NCBI GenBank assembly: GCA_012839295.1
Contig: DUNO01000043.1
Span: 62,001-126,000 of the forward strand
From: Clostridiales bacterium
GTDB taxonomy: Bacteria; Bacillota; Clostridia; Lachnospirales; Lachnospiraceae
Direction of reading: 5' to 3'
DNA: 64,000 nt
Positions 43,650 through 53,219 of this stretch are shown here, one piece after another (position 1 is the stretch's first letter; every line of letters starts with the position of its first letter). The notes under the pieces were generated by a model, which ran no database searches, was not told the DNA's origin, and saw nothing but the letters and a program-made list of their open reading frames with translations. The translations under genes were made by a program, and so were the position numbers.

Positions 43650-44894
43650 ATGACATTTGATGCCGATATGATCAAGGAACAGTATCTCACAGCAGTCAAA
43701 AAAGCCTGGCTTACTGCCGAGGCCTCCTTTCCTGCCTTCTTATGTGAGATTCCAACGGAAAGGAAGCTGGTAAATGAAGCATTTATCAGCCACAGCAGAA
43801 CCAGGCTCCAGGAACCCTTAAAGGGTGTTCCCAAAATCCCCTGGAGAAGGAAGCGTTGGAAAGGTGACCTGTTAAAGCTTGTCGGGGAGATATTGTACCA
43901 GGAAACGATAATTAACCTCCACTCCTTCCTGGAGCGTGAAGAGCTTGCGGCCTTCCAGGAAGAGCTAATGGAATTTATGCGGCAGGCCAGAAGCTTCTCA
44001 CCGGAGCTTTCCTTTGAAGAAATCGGGCAGGCTCTCCGTAACTATATTGTCTATGTCATGTTTAAGAAAATACACCAGGATAATTCCGGCTTTAGCAGGG
44101 CCGGTTTTGGATATAGCATGCTTTATCCCTTTACGGACAATTTTATTGACAATGTGGCTGCCTCCTCCCAGGAAAAAGCCAAATATAACCGTATGATCCG
44201 TAATAAGCTCCAGGGCAGGGCGGTATCCCAGAAAACAATCCACCATAAAAAGACCTGCGACTTATTGAAGGCTATCGAAGCTGATTTTCCCAGGGAAACC
44301 TGTCCCATGACCTCCCAGCTTCTACTTATGATGCTGGATGCCCAGGAATTAAGCCTTTCCCAACAGGACGGTGCGACCTTGCTATCTCCCGGGAGCCGTT
44401 TAGATATTTCCCTATATAAGGGTGGCATCTCCGTATTAATTGACCGGTATTTTGTCCGCAAGGAGCTGACAGAGGAGGATATCCTCTTCTATACCGGAAT
44501 GGGCTTCTTCCTTCAGCTGGCAGATGATTTACAGGATATCCAGGAGGATAGTGAACGCGGTTACCAGACCTTGTTTACCTTAGATTTGAATCCAAGCCAT
44601 GAGGAGGAGCTGGTGAACCGGTCACTGCATTTCATACATAATATTATGAGTTCCTATCGGGCGGAGAATAACCGTTTTAAGGATTTTGTCCTCTTGAACT
44701 GCTACCAGCTGGTCTATACCTCCATACTCCGCAGTAAAGCCTTCTTCTCAGAAGAATATCTTGAAAGGATTGAAAGGCTGCTTCCGGTTACCAGGGGCTA
44801 TTATGACAGCTTCCACAAGGAGATGGCTATAAATTTAGGCCTGGAAAACCAGGGTCAATATATGAAGCTGCTGGATGAGCTTATTGCTCCCTAG
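43650..44894 (+). CDS. Class 1 isoprenoid-fold enzyme of unknown product
   Basis: 414 residues from ATG 43650 (GGGGG seven bases upstream). The all-helical sequence holds two acidic motifs at the right spacing for a trans-isoprenoid synthase fold: YPFTDNFIDN near 160 and LQLADDLQDIQED near 292. The first is not a classical DDxxD and overall similarity to polyprenyl synthases is weak. The substrate is unknown; a diphosphate of a prenyl alcohol is expected if it is active. No other terpenoid genes are close. Confidence 0.6.
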   Translation: MTFDADMIKEQYLTAVKKAWLTAEASFPAFLCEIPTERKLVNEAFISHSRTRLQEPLKGVPKIPWRRKRWKGDLLKLVGEILYQETIINLHSFLEREELAAFQEELMEFMRQARSFSPELSFEEIGQALRNYIVYVMFKKIHQDNSGFSRAGFGYSMLYPFTDNFIDNVAASSQEKAKYNRMIRNKLQGRAVSQKTIHHKKTCDLLKAIEADFPRETCPMTSQLLLMMLDAQELSLSQQDGATLLSPGSRLDISLYKGGISVLIDRYFVRKELTEEDILFYTGMGFFLQLADDLQDIQEDSERGYQTLFTLDLNPSHEEELVNRSLHFIHNIMSSYRAENNRFKDFVLLNCYQLVYTSILRSKAFFSEEYLERIERLLPVTRGYYDSFHKEMAINLGLENQGQYMKLLDELIAP

Positions 44895-44904
44895 CCACTG
44901 AAAA

Positions 44905-44941
44905 ATCCCAGATACATCAATATTCTGAATGTATCTGGGAT
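44905..44941. terminator. Bidirectional terminator
   Basis: ATCCCAGATACAT pairs with ATGTATCTGGGAT between two convergent genes. Confidence 0.85.
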
Positions 44942-44946
44942 CTCTC

Positions 44947-45828
44947 TCAGCTTATCTTTAGGCCATCTATAATCTGTCCTAACAAAGGATTGTTATTATT
45001 CTTTTTCCATACGGCAATCGTATCCGCATTTGCGCTGTCCGGCAGGGAGATCATCCGGACATTTGGATTTTTCTCCAAACGGGTATTGCGGTCAAGGACT
45101 GCCACACCCACCCCTGTCTCCACACAGAGCAAAAGATTCTCCAGGTTGTCCGTATAACGGACGATCTTCGGCTCGAAGCCATAGATCCTGCATTGCTCCT
45201 TTAATACCCGGTAACCGCCCAGGGATTCCTCCGGTGAGATTGATACAAACTTTTCCCCCCTGAAATCCATCAGCGTAGGTATTGGCAGCTCTGCCTTGGG
45301 ATTTTTACGGCTCACCGCCAATGCTCCCTTTTGGCTTATTAACGTCTCATAATTATGATGCTGAAGCACGCCCAATTCAAAGGACAGGGTAATGATTACA
45401 TCATAACGGAAGCTGTCCAGCCCTTTCCGCAGCTTACTGAAAGTATCCCTTTCCAGGGTGAAGTCAATCGCCGGAAACTCACCGCTCAGGCGGTGAATAC
45501 GGTCCGACAGGACCAGGTTTACGTCCTGTCCCTCTAAAATACCGATTGAAATTGTCCCCTGCTCTCCCCTGTTTAATGCCTTCGCGTATTCGAAGGCATC
45601 CTCCGTTTTCTCCGGGATGTCCTTTAACTGGTCATACAGGTAACGTCCTGCCTTTGTCAAAAATACATTTTGCTTGGCCCGATGGAACAGGAGCACTCCC
45701 AGCTCATCCTCCATAACGGCTATTTGTTTGCTTAAATTTGGTTGAGTAGTATATAAATTTTTCGAAGCTTCTGTAAAATTCTCACATTTCGCCGCCTCTA
45801 CAAAATATTTTAATCTTAATAAGTTCAT
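44947..45828 (-). CDS. LysR-family transcriptional regulator
   Basis: 293 residues. The N-terminal winged helix is typical (LLRLKYFVEAAKCENFTEAS, LYTTQPNLSKQIAVMEDELG, LFHRAKQNVFLTKAG), followed by a periplasmic-binding-like effector domain from about 90 to the end (GTISIGILEGQD). It is divergent from two MFS genes, the usual layout for a LysR activator of the neighbouring operon. The effector is unknown. Confidence 0.92.
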   Translation of the reverse strand: MNLLRLKYFVEAAKCENFTEASKNLYTTQPNLSKQIAVMEDELGVLLFHRAKQNVFLTKAGRYLYDQLKDIPEKTEDAFEYAKALNRGEQGTISIGILEGQDVNLVLSDRIHRLSGEFPAIDFTLERDTFSKLRKGLDSFRYDVIITLSFELGVLQHHNYETLISQKGALAVSRKNPKAELPIPTLMDFRGEKFVSISPEESLGGYRVLKEQCRIYGFEPKIVRYTDNLENLLLCVETGVGVAVLDRNTRLEKNPNVRMISLPDSANADTIAVWKKNNNNPLLGQIIDGLKIS

Positions 45829-45991
45829 ACTTGTCCCCCATAAAACGCTTTTACTATCCTACAAGCCTATTATATTACATTATCAACTTGTCGACAAGCC
45901 AAATTCGTTGAAAAATAAGGCTTTTTTCAGCTTTTTCACAAATTTTTCCCTGTTTTTTAGTTTTCGTCTTATTGCATAATTTACTTAGTCA

Positions 45992-46058
45992 AATAACTTT
46001 TTCACTATATATTATGACGAAATAGTTATTATACAAATCTTTAGCAAAATTCTATAAT
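45992..46058 (+). promoter_or_regulatory. LysR operator candidate and MFS operon promoter
   Basis: Inverted repeat AATAACT (45992-45998) and AGTTATT (46024-46030) is followed by a weak -35 TATACA and a perfect -10 TATAAT (46053-46058) at 17-base spacing. An activator site just upstream of a weak -35 fits LysR control. The rest of 45829-46139 is AT-rich without a gene. Confidence 0.55.
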
Positions 46059-46139
46059 TAGTAGTAGAAGTCTGCTAATTTTTTGACAAACTTTTGTTGA
46101 AAAAATAGTACCAGTACATATAACCAAAGGAGAGATATA

Positions 46140-47300
46140 ATGAAAGGAAACAACATTCTCAAAGTATCAATTTTATCGCTTTCTTTTTTAACAATGCTCA
46201 GGTTGACAATTTCACCGGCACTTGCCGCGATTGGTGAGGCAGTCAACAGGGATGCAACACAGATGCAAATCATGGTGGTAGTAGCATCAGCAGTGGCGAT
46301 TCCCTTCGGCTTTGTATCCGGCTTACTCGCAGGAAAAATTAAGACCAAGACGATTCTGTATATCGGTTTGATCTTATACCTGATCGGTGGTATGGCTCCC
46401 ATGCTGGTTCCAAATTTCACCTTCATGATCGTATGTAGGGCATTACTTGGCGCCGGTACCGGTTTATTCCTGCCATATTGCGCGGGATTAATTGCAGATT
46501 TCTACAAAGGGGATGAATTCAAGACCATGATCGGCTGGCAGAGTGCTGCTGTTGCAATCGGTAATATTGTTACTTCTGCCCTCGCAGGTATTCTTGCCTC
46601 AATCAACTGGAGACTTTCCTTCTTAATTTATGCCTTTGCCGCCGTTACCTTTATTTTAGTGGCAGCATTTCTTCCTGAGCCTCCAAAGGCGGAGAAAAGA
46701 AAGGAGGAAGGTGCCAAATTCAATGGCAGGATGTCCTTTATCTGCATCGCAATCCTGATCTATGCAGTTATTTACTTCGGTTTCTTCGGCTTCATTTCCT
46801 ATGTGGTTGCTGAATTAGGCGGAAATGCAGCTCAGTCCGGATTAGCAAGTATGGCAATGACCCTGCTTTCACTGATCGCCGGTATTATATATGCGGGCGT
46901 ATTACATATCCTCAAGAAGGCGACCCTTCCAATCCTGTTACTCATCAACGTACTTGGGTTCTTTATCCTATCCCAGGCTACCGGCTTTGGCATCGTTGTT
47001 GTAGGCTCCTGCTTTGTGGGCTTAGGCTTCGGTCTGCTCCTGCCATACGGTATGATGAGGGTTATTGAGGCTGCCCCTAAATCTGCCGGTTCCTTTGCCA
47101 GCGGTATGTATATGACCTTTGTTAATGTGGGAACCGCGGTTGCACCTGCGATTTTAGCTCTGATTGGTGCAATGTTCGGCAGAAAGGATGATGGTCAGTT
47201 CGTATGGTTCGTGTCCTCCATCCTGCTGGTTGCCGGAACTGTGATCGCCATTATCTTAGCCCTGACCAGCAAGAGCACAAGCGCTTCTGCCCAGGAATAA
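46140..47300 (+). CDS. Major facilitator superfamily transporter
   Basis: 386 residues, about 12 membrane helices, with the MFS loop 2-3 pattern SGLLAGKIKTKTIL and a charged centre loop (PEPPKAEKRKEEG). The style is a DHA1-type single-substrate transporter. AAAGGAG precedes the ATG. The substrate is unknown. It is 58 bases before a second MFS gene and probably controlled by the LysR protein. Confidence 0.85.
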   Translation: MKGNNILKVSILSLSFLTMLRLTISPALAAIGEAVNRDATQMQIMVVVASAVAIPFGFVSGLLAGKIKTKTILYIGLILYLIGGMAPMLVPNFTFMIVCRALLGAGTGLFLPYCAGLIADFYKGDEFKTMIGWQSAAVAIGNIVTSALAGILASINWRLSFLIYAFAAVTFILVAAFLPEPPKAEKRKEEGAKFNGRMSFICIAILIYAVIYFGFFGFISYVVAELGGNAAQSGLASMAMTLLSLIAGIIYAGVLHILKKATLPILLLINVLGFFILSQATGFGIVVVGSCFVGLGFGLLLPYGMMRVIEAAPKSAGSFASGMYMTFVNVGTAVAPAILALIGAMFGRKDDGQFVWFVSSILLVAGTVIAIILALTSKSTSASAQE

Positions 47301-47358
47301 ATAATGATAGAAATAACAAAAAAATCAAAATGATAAAACATGAAAGGAATTGAGGGAC

Positions 47359-48639
47359 ATGGGAACAAAAAATTATGAATTTTCAAAAACAAGTAGCAGC
47401 TTTGGAGGTAAGGGTTGGCTCGTCATTCTGTTTTCTTTTGTTTGCATTTTGTTTGACAGCTCCATTATTAACGACTCCCTGAATGTTACCATTGGAGCCT
47501 TTGCGGAGATAAAGGAGTGGAACATCAGCCTGCTTTACATTTTTTCAACCATAACAGCCTGGATCGCCGTGGTTGGTGCAGCTATGTGGGGAATCATATC
47601 CCACAAGATATCCATCCGTTTTGCCTGGGCTCTTTCCTTAGGTATCTGCTCCGCAGCCTGCTTCTTATGGGGGCACGCTTCAAGCCCTATTGTATACTTT
47701 ATCTGCCTTGCAGCTGCAAGCGTTGGCGGAATGGGCTTCGCTTACATAGCAAACCTTAATGTTATCTCTAACTGGTTCCCAAGGAAAAAAGGTCTGGCAA
47801 TGGGCTGGGTTACCATAGGCTTCCCGGTATCCGCCATGATCTCCCTTCCCCTTACGAGCAACCTGCTGGCAAAGGGCGGCTTAACTACTATCTACAACTT
47901 TTATGGTATTGCAACCCTGATCCTGTGCATTATCTGTATCGTATTCATCCGTGATTTCCCGGAGCAGGCCGGTGCCTTCCCGGATAATGACAAGAGCTTT
48001 GACAAGGCTGCTGCTGACCGTCAGTTACAGGAAGGCTTAGCTTACATGAAAACCTCCCCTTGGACCGTAAAGAAGCTGTTTGCTACCAAGACAACCTGGC
48101 TGATCGGTTTCTCCCTTGGTGTTATGGAATTATTTGCCCTTGGTATTATGACCAACTTCGTACCCCGCTTTATGCAGGCCGGCTACCAGATGCCCCAGAT
48201 TATCGGTATGCTTACCATTACAGGCGCGGTTGCCTGTGTGGGAAGTTATCTTTGCGGCGTATTGGATGCCCATGTAGGTCCTAAGAAAGCAACAATTATT
48301 ACATACTTCTTTGGAATTGCCTCTATCATTTTAAACCTGATACCTAACCCTGTAACTGTTTATCTGTCCCTTCCGTTCCTGGGCGTACTGTTGGGCGGAT
48401 CCGCTAATTATCTTGTATCCATCTGTAATACAATCTGGGGACGCTATGATTTCCCTATGTCTTACAAGGTTATCAAGCCCATCGTTGCTGCTTTAGGAGC
48501 CTTAGGTGTAGCGGTGGTTGGTGTTATCGGCCATAGTGTATCCTATACGGCGGCCTATATCTTCCTTGCATGCCTGGCGGCAGTTGCTACCATTGTTATG
48601 TTCTTCGTTGATGATACCCTGGTTGGAAAGGATCTGTAA
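47359..48639 (+). CDS. Major facilitator superfamily transporter (OFA-like)
   Basis: 426 residues from ATG 47359 (a TTG three codons upstream is less likely). About 12 helices, loop WGIISHKISIRFAW, NWFPRKKGLAMGW and a large central cytoplasmic loop (DNDKSFDKAAADRQ). The NWFPRKKGLA motif is typical of the oxalate/formate-antiporter-like group, which moves carboxylates. It pairs with the preceding MFS gene. Confidence 0.85.
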   Translation: MGTKNYEFSKTSSSFGGKGWLVILFSFVCILFDSSIINDSLNVTIGAFAEIKEWNISLLYIFSTITAWIAVVGAAMWGIISHKISIRFAWALSLGICSAACFLWGHASSPIVYFICLAAASVGGMGFAYIANLNVISNWFPRKKGLAMGWVTIGFPVSAMISLPLTSNLLAKGGLTTIYNFYGIATLILCIICIVFIRDFPEQAGAFPDNDKSFDKAAADRQLQEGLAYMKTSPWTVKKLFATKTTWLIGFSLGVMELFALGIMTNFVPRFMQAGYQMPQIIGMLTITGAVACVGSYLCGVLDAHVGPKKATIITYFFGIASIILNLIPNPVTVYLSLPFLGVLLGGSANYLVSICNTIWGRYDFPMSYKVIKPIVAALGALGVAVVGVIGHSVSYTAAYIFLACLAAVATIVMFFVDDTLVGKDL

Positions 48640-48740
48640 TACTTGCCTGATAATACCGCTTGATATCAACAATAATTTAATAGCAATAAAAATACCAGCA
48701 ATAAAATAACAACAATAAATTAGCAACAGTAATTTATCCT

Positions 48741-48778
48741 AAAAAGAAGCAGTCCCGCCTACTGGGATTGCTTCTTTT
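48741..48778. terminator. Bidirectional terminator
   Basis: AAAAGAAGCAGTCCC pairs with GGGATTGCTTCTTTT after the second MFS gene. The 48640-48740 stretch contains A-rich AACAATAA-like repeats and no gene. Confidence 0.8.
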
Positions 48779-48826
48779 CAATTTAATTATTTTCAAGTTG
48801 GAAGTATAATTATTTTATCTATCTAA

Positions 48827-48985
48827 CTACTCCTGCGTCTCATCATATGCCAGCTGGTCGTCAAACTCATCTTCGGCTGCGCTGTCCTCTATCTCTTGAA
48901 AGATTTTAAGATCCTCTCCATCTTCCTCCTGGAATTCAATATCATTTAGCTCCTGCCTTTCGTAAAAATCCATATCGTCCATCAT
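48827..48985 (-). CDS. Small acidic protein of unknown function
   Basis: 52 residues: MMDDMDFYERQELNDIEF, then a stretch rich in Glu and Asp ending LAYDETQE. GGAGGG lies six bases before the ATG at 48985. More than a third of residues are acidic. There is no membrane segment, cysteine or known motif. It is 118 bases from the amidase gene, on the same strand. The strong ribosome site is the main support. Confidence 0.55.
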   Translation of the reverse strand: MMDDMDFYERQELNDIEFQEEDGEDLKIFQEIEDSAAEDEFDDQLAYDETQE

Positions 48986-49103
48986 GCCGGTCCCTCCGTA
49001 ATTATAGAAATTATATGGTTCCTCTATCTAATTCTATAGACCATTTCCTTTCTTTATTACTATTAATATAAACATTTTTAGAGGGCGCACTTCTTAATAC
49101 TTC

Positions 49104-50009
49104 TTATGCTTTTTGTATGAATGCCTTACTAAAGCCTGCCGCCTTAGCCCGGGCCAGCATTTTATCCGCATTTTCTTTTGTAGAGAAGATCCCCAGCTGC
49201 ACCCTATACACGGTCTTGCCACTGACCTTGGCTGAGTGCACATACATTTCCTTAAATCCTTTTTTCTTTAGCTGCTCTGCCGCCTTATTCGCTTCTGTCT
49301 GGCTCCCATAGCTGCCTGCCTGAACCTTATAAATGACAGCCGCTTTCGATCCTGTTGGTTTTTTCACATAGGTAACACCCGTATATTCACAGATGCCCTT
49401 TGCAATCTCAACCGCAGTTTCCTCCCAATACTTCTTCTTACCCATCATGTTAACTGCTTCATTTAAATTAGTCATAAAGGCACTTTCCACTAAGATAGCG
49501 GCTTTTGTATTCATGACCTTACAGTTGCAAATACCAAGATTAGCAGATTGCACTCCCCTGTTCTTCTGTTTTGTCCCCATTACCAGCTGGTTCAGGATCT
49601 TACCCGCCATTTTCCTGCTATCCTTCGGATAACTGCTGTGGATATAGACACTGACACCCTCCGCCGAATTAAAGGTCTTTCCATTCCCATATGCATTAAA
49701 ATGTATAGAAACAGAATAATCGCAGCCAGCAGCCTTAATGGCCTTTTGCCTGCCGCTGATTGACACATCCGCATCATTACCTGCATTGGCATCATCAAAG
49801 CCGGTTTTAGACACCTCAAAGCCACACCTCTTCAGCTCTGCAACTAATAAAACCGCAATCTGGACATTGGCAAAATGCTCCTTGATCGTATTTCCCTTTA
49901 AGACATCCGCTACTCCGTCCCCGTCAAAATCCACGTTTACCGGCAAGGGAGGCGTCCTCTTCCCCGAAGTATTGCTTCCATGGCCTGCGTCTACATTGAT
50001 TCGTATCAT
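49104..50009 (-). CDS. N-acetylmuramoyl-L-alanine amidase with SPOR domain
   Basis: 301 residues. Amidase_3 zinc ligands are visible: His in VDAGHGSN (about 9), Glu in GNTIKEHFAN (about 44), His in SIHFNAYG (about 102), with catalytic Glu in LVESAFMTN. A DFDGDGVADV loop near 27-36 looks like a calcium-binding insert. The C-terminal SPOR repeat (about 228-300: YKVQAGSYGSQTEANKAAEQ and YRVQLGIFSTKENADKM) binds denuded glycan strands. No signal peptide is seen, so it may be released at mother-cell lysis, used in sporulation, or prophage-like. Confidence 0.88.
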   Translation of the reverse strand: MIRINVDAGHGSNTSGKRTPPLPVNVDFDGDGVADVLKGNTIKEHFANVQIAVLLVAELKRCGFEVSKTGFDDANAGNDADVSISGRQKAIKAAGCDYSVSIHFNAYGNGKTFNSAEGVSVYIHSSYPKDSRKMAGKILNQLVMGTKQKNRGVQSANLGICNCKVMNTKAAILVESAFMTNLNEAVNMMGKKKYWEETAVEIAKGICEYTGVTYVKKPTGSKAAVIYKVQAGSYGSQTEANKAAEQLKKKGFKEMYVHSAKVSGKTVYRVQLGIFSTKENADKMLARAKAAGFSKAFIQKA

Positions 50010-50235
50010 AGCTTTCCCTCACTTTCCATAGTATTAAGCCTGCAATAAATTAGGCTTATAATAAGCATAATATGCAGGCTGCCGCCTTATGCTTTCCATG
50101 GCTGCCCTTATTTTCTTTTGCTCCTGCAATGTCCGTAAGGGATCCAGGGAGGCTGGCGGTTAATGCCATATATTTATCTTATTTTTTCTTTCTTTATGAG
50201 CCATATCAAGAATAATATGGTATAATATTCATGAT

Positions 50236-50353
50236 GGGCAGATTAGTCCATGTATGTCATGATATTTGCCGGGCTTGTTCAAGCAGATGCCATGACATCC
50301 ATGGATAAGTGCAGCATGAACGGGCAGACGAAGTCTATGGGCACCTAATCTGC
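50236..50353. repeat. 118-bp complex inverted-repeat element
   Basis: Outer stem GCAGATTAG/CTAATCTGC (50238-50246 with 50345-50353), second stem CCATGTATGTCATG with CATGACATCCATGG (50248-50261 with 50291-50304), and a small hairpin GCTTG-TTC-AAGC. A palindrome CCATAT/ATATGG and a TATAAT box stand just upstream (about 50200-50224). It resembles the 146-bp elements in design (CCGGGC and TATGGGC boxes) but not in detail. The rest of 50010-50433 holds no gene. Confidence 0.65.
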
Positions 50354-50433
50354 AGATACGGCATAATACAGATAAACTAAAAAATTAGGAACAGACAATT
50401 TCTATGGAAGGATTAAGAAAGAGGGAAAACATA

Positions 50434-51099
50434 ATGGATCTATTAGAAGCAATGACAGAACGGCATTCCGTACGCAGCTACACCGAGCAGAAGCTTCCTG
50501 ATGACCTGATCCTGGAGCTTCAGGCTGACATTGAAGCTTGCAACCAGCAAAGCGGTCTGAACATACAGCTCGTGGCAAATGAGCCAAATGCTTTTAGCGG
50601 AATCATGGCTCATTACGGAAAATTTATTAATGTTAGGAATTACATCGCCCTTGTGGGAAAAAAGGGTTCGGGACTGGACGAAAAAATAGGCTATTATGGG
50701 GAAAAGCTGGTTCTAAGAGCCACACAGCTGGGGCTGGACTCCTGCTGGGTTGCCCTTACCTACAGTAAAGGTAAATGCGCCTGCAAGGTTGCCAAGGATG
50801 AGTCCCTTCGCTGTGTAATCGCCCTGGGCTATGGAAAAAACCATGGCATGCCCCATAAGAGCAAGCCCATGGAAGCACTTTGCAAGGCAGCTAATAAGCC
50901 TGACTGGTTCCGCTCCGGAATGAAGGCCGCCATGCTGGCGCCCACGGCAACGAACCAGCAGAAATTCCTGTTCACGCTGACAGGCGATACCGTAACAGCA
51001 GAGGCTACCGGAGGCTTTTATTCCAAGGTTGACCTGGGGATCGTGAAATACCACTTTGAGCTGGGTGCCGGTCTGGATAATTTTAAATGGAGGGAATAG
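50434..51099 (+). CDS. Nitroreductase-family protein
   Basis: 221 residues from ATG 50434, with GAGGG nine bases upstream. MTERHSVRSYTEQKLPDD marks the FMN-binding N-terminus; KLVLRATQLGLDSCWVALTY is the conserved helix. The C-terminal half lacks a strong second FMN motif but has APTATNQQKFLFTL. It is probably an oxidoreductase of the two-domain nitroreductase type. It is followed after one base by the D-lyxose isomerase-like gene, so the two form an operon. Confidence 0.82.
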   Translation: MDLLEAMTERHSVRSYTEQKLPDDLILELQADIEACNQQSGLNIQLVANEPNAFSGIMAHYGKFINVRNYIALVGKKGSGLDEKIGYYGEKLVLRATQLGLDSCWVALTYSKGKCACKVAKDESLRCVIALGYGKNHGMPHKSKPMEALCKAANKPDWFRSGMKAAMLAPTATNQQKFLFTLTGDTVTAEATGGFYSKVDLGIVKYHFELGAGLDNFKWRE

Positions 51100-51100
51100 T

Positions 51101-51787
51101 ATGAAACGTTCAGAAATTAACAATGCGATCCGGGATATGGAAGAGCTGGTCCGCAAGCACCGCTTTGAGCTTCCGCCCTTCTGCCACTGGACTCCCGAGG
51201 ACTGGAGCAGCAAAAATGAAGAATATGATGAAATCCGTGACAATATGCTGGGCTGGGATATTACTGATTATGGCCTTGGAGATTTTGAAAAGGTAGGCTT
51301 TGCGCTGATTACCCTCCGCAACGGTAACCAGAATGATCCAAAATATAAGAAGACCTATGCTGAAAAGCTGTTAATGCTTAAAGAGGGACAGCATTCCCCC
51401 ATGCATTTCCATTGGAACAAGAGTGAGGATATTATCAACCGCGGCGGCGGAACCTTGATTATCCATCTCTATAATGATAAAGGGGATGGCTCCTTTGACA
51501 CTGCCGATGTGTTGGTAAATGCCGACGGCCGCTCCTATTATGTCCCTGCCGGTACGGGAATTGAGCTAAAACCCGGGGAAAGCATTACCCTCTGGCCCCA
51601 TCAATACCATGATTTTGACGTAAAGCCAGGCACCGGGGATGTGCTGATTGGTGAGGTTTCCATGTGTAATGATGATAACAGGGATAACCGGTTCTATGAG
51701 CCGATGGGACGCTTCCCCACGATTGAGGAGGACGAGGCTCCTTACCGTCTGCTTTGCAGCGAGTACCCAAAATACTGTCCCCAGTAA
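51101..51787 (+). CDS. D-lyxose ketol-isomerase-like cupin protein
   Basis: 228 residues, with GGAGGG five bases before the ATG at 51101. The cupin metal site is MHFHWNKSEDI (two His and a Glu) and LWPHQYHDFD (His). The N-terminal helices (EINNAIRDMEELVRKHRFEL, PPFCHWTPEDW) and the C-terminal EDEAPYRLLCSEYP match the D-lyxose isomerase family. These enzymes interconvert D-lyxose and D-xylulose, or D-mannose and D-fructose weakly. Coupling to the nitroreductase is unexplained. Confidence 0.85.
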   Translation: MKRSEINNAIRDMEELVRKHRFELPPFCHWTPEDWSSKNEEYDEIRDNMLGWDITDYGLGDFEKVGFALITLRNGNQNDPKYKKTYAEKLLMLKEGQHSPMHFHWNKSEDIINRGGGTLIIHLYNDKGDGSFDTADVLVNADGRSYYVPAGTGIELKPGESITLWPHQYHDFDVKPGTGDVLIGEVSMCNDDNRDNRFYEPMGRFPTIEEDEAPYRLLCSEYPKYCPQ

Positions 51788-51842
51788 TCCGGCCTGGAAG
51801 CGATAAAAAACATTAAAAAATTCATATTTATAAACTACATTG

Positions 51843-51968
51843 GAACAAGAAAACAAGATACATTAGAATAAGAAAAACAAGATACATTAGATAAGAAAAA
51901 CAAATACATTAGAACAAGAAAAACAAATACCTTTAGAACAAGAAAAACAAATACATTCGGACAAGAAG
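51843..51968. repeat. 22-24-bp A-rich tandem repeat, about five copies
   Basis: The unit ACAAGAAAAACAAATACATT is followed by TAG and recurs about five times with small indels, directly before the carbamate kinase promoter. It is not coding. Confidence 0.8.
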
Positions 51969-51972
51969 TTTT

Positions 51973-52002
51973 TTGACAGCAAAAGCCGCGATATGGTATA
52001 TT
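51973..52002 (+). promoter_or_regulatory. Sigma-A promoter of carbamate kinase
   Basis: TTGACA, 18 bases, TATATT, about 55 bases before the start. Confidence 0.7.
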
Positions 52003-52057
52003 AGAACATATAAATGAGCTATTTATCATATCAGTAAGATGAAATGGGGAATAAAGT

Positions 52058-52990
52058 ATGAAGAAAAAAACAATCGTAGTCGCTTTAGGAAGAAACGCCT
52101 TCGGAGTCAACCTTCCGGAACAGAAGAAATCCATCATCCATGCGGCAAATGCAATTGCCGATTTAGTAGAGGATAAATATGAGGTCATTATCACACATAG
52201 CAACGGCCCTCAGGTTGGCATGCTCCACAGGGCAATGACAGAGTTCAGCCGTTTAGACAATACCTTCACCGTGGCTCCCATGTCGGTCTGCGGCGCTTTA
52301 AGCCAGGGCTATATCGGATATGATTTACAGAACGCGGTACGTACCGAGCTTTTAGATCGGGGTATTTTCAAACCCGTATCTACTATTATTACCCAGGTCC
52401 GTGTTGATCCCTTTGACCCGGCCTTCCAGCAGCCGACCAAGACTATCGGCCGCCATATGACCAAGGAAGATGCTGAGGAGGAAATCAAAAAAGGAAATTA
52501 TGTGGTAGAGGAAGAAGAAGGCTACCGCCGTATCATCGCAACTCCAAAGCCAATTGATATCTACGAAATTGATGCCATCAAGGCTCTTGTCCAGGCAGAC
52601 CAGCTTGTCATTGCCTGTGGCGGCGGCGGTATACCGGTCTTGGAGCAGGGCACAGTCCTCCGGGGTGCCAGTGCCGTAATTGAGAAGGATTTAGTAAGCG
52701 AAAAGCTGGCTGATATGCTGGATGCGGATATTTTACTATTCTTAACCGGTGTGGATAAGGTTTTCCTGAATTTTGGAACGGACAAAGCACAGGCCTTGGA
52801 TGCATTAACTGCAGCCGATGCACAAAAATATATTGCAGAGGGACAGTTCCCTGTTACCTCTATGCTCCCGAAGATTGAGGCCAGCGTCAGCTTCGTAACA
52901 AAAAAGGAAGGCCGCAAGGCTATCATCAGCCATCTGGATAAGGCACGCCAAAGCCTGAAGGGATTGAACGGTACCGTCATTACAGCCTAG
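52058..52990 (+). CDS. arcC: Carbamate kinase
   Basis: 310 residues of the amino-acid-kinase fold: VALGRNAFG (the usual LGGNA reads LGRNA), THSNGPQVG, APMSVCGALSQGYIGYDLQN, VIACGGGGIPV and GVDKVFLNFG, and FVTKKEGRKAIIS at the end. The enzyme makes ATP and carbamate from carbamoyl phosphate, the last step of arginine deiminase, agmatine or purine fermentation. The Gly-to-Arg change in the first loop is seen in several carbamate kinases. No arginine deiminase genes are nearby. Confidence 0.92.
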   Translation: MKKKTIVVALGRNAFGVNLPEQKKSIIHAANAIADLVEDKYEVIITHSNGPQVGMLHRAMTEFSRLDNTFTVAPMSVCGALSQGYIGYDLQNAVRTELLDRGIFKPVSTIITQVRVDPFDPAFQQPTKTIGRHMTKEDAEEEIKKGNYVVEEEEGYRRIIATPKPIDIYEIDAIKALVQADQLVIACGGGGIPVLEQGTVLRGASAVIEKDLVSEKLADMLDADILLFLTGVDKVFLNFGTDKAQALDALTAADAQKYIAEGQFPVTSMLPKIEASVSFVTKKEGRKAIISHLDKARQSLKGLNGTVITA

Positions 52991-53121
52991 GTTTCCCCTG
53001 GTCTTTACCTTTTACCCCTTGGCATTCATATGCTGCCAGAGCTACCAGATCAGCTTCTTTGATCTATTTGGGATATTGTATATCCTTTAGCTGTAGAAAA
53101 TGATCCAAACAGAATGCATAT

Positions 53122-53169
53122 AAAAAGAATTCCGCCAGAGTACCCATGTACTATACGGAATTCTTTTTT
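53122..53169. terminator. Bidirectional terminator
   Basis: AAAAAGAATTCCG pairs with CGGAATTCTTTTTT between carbamate kinase and the convergent sugar ABC operon. Confidence 0.85.
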
Positions 53170-53219
53170 GTTTTTTTCAATCTGCATTCTTAGAAATGTT
53201 TGATACTGTACTATAGGCT

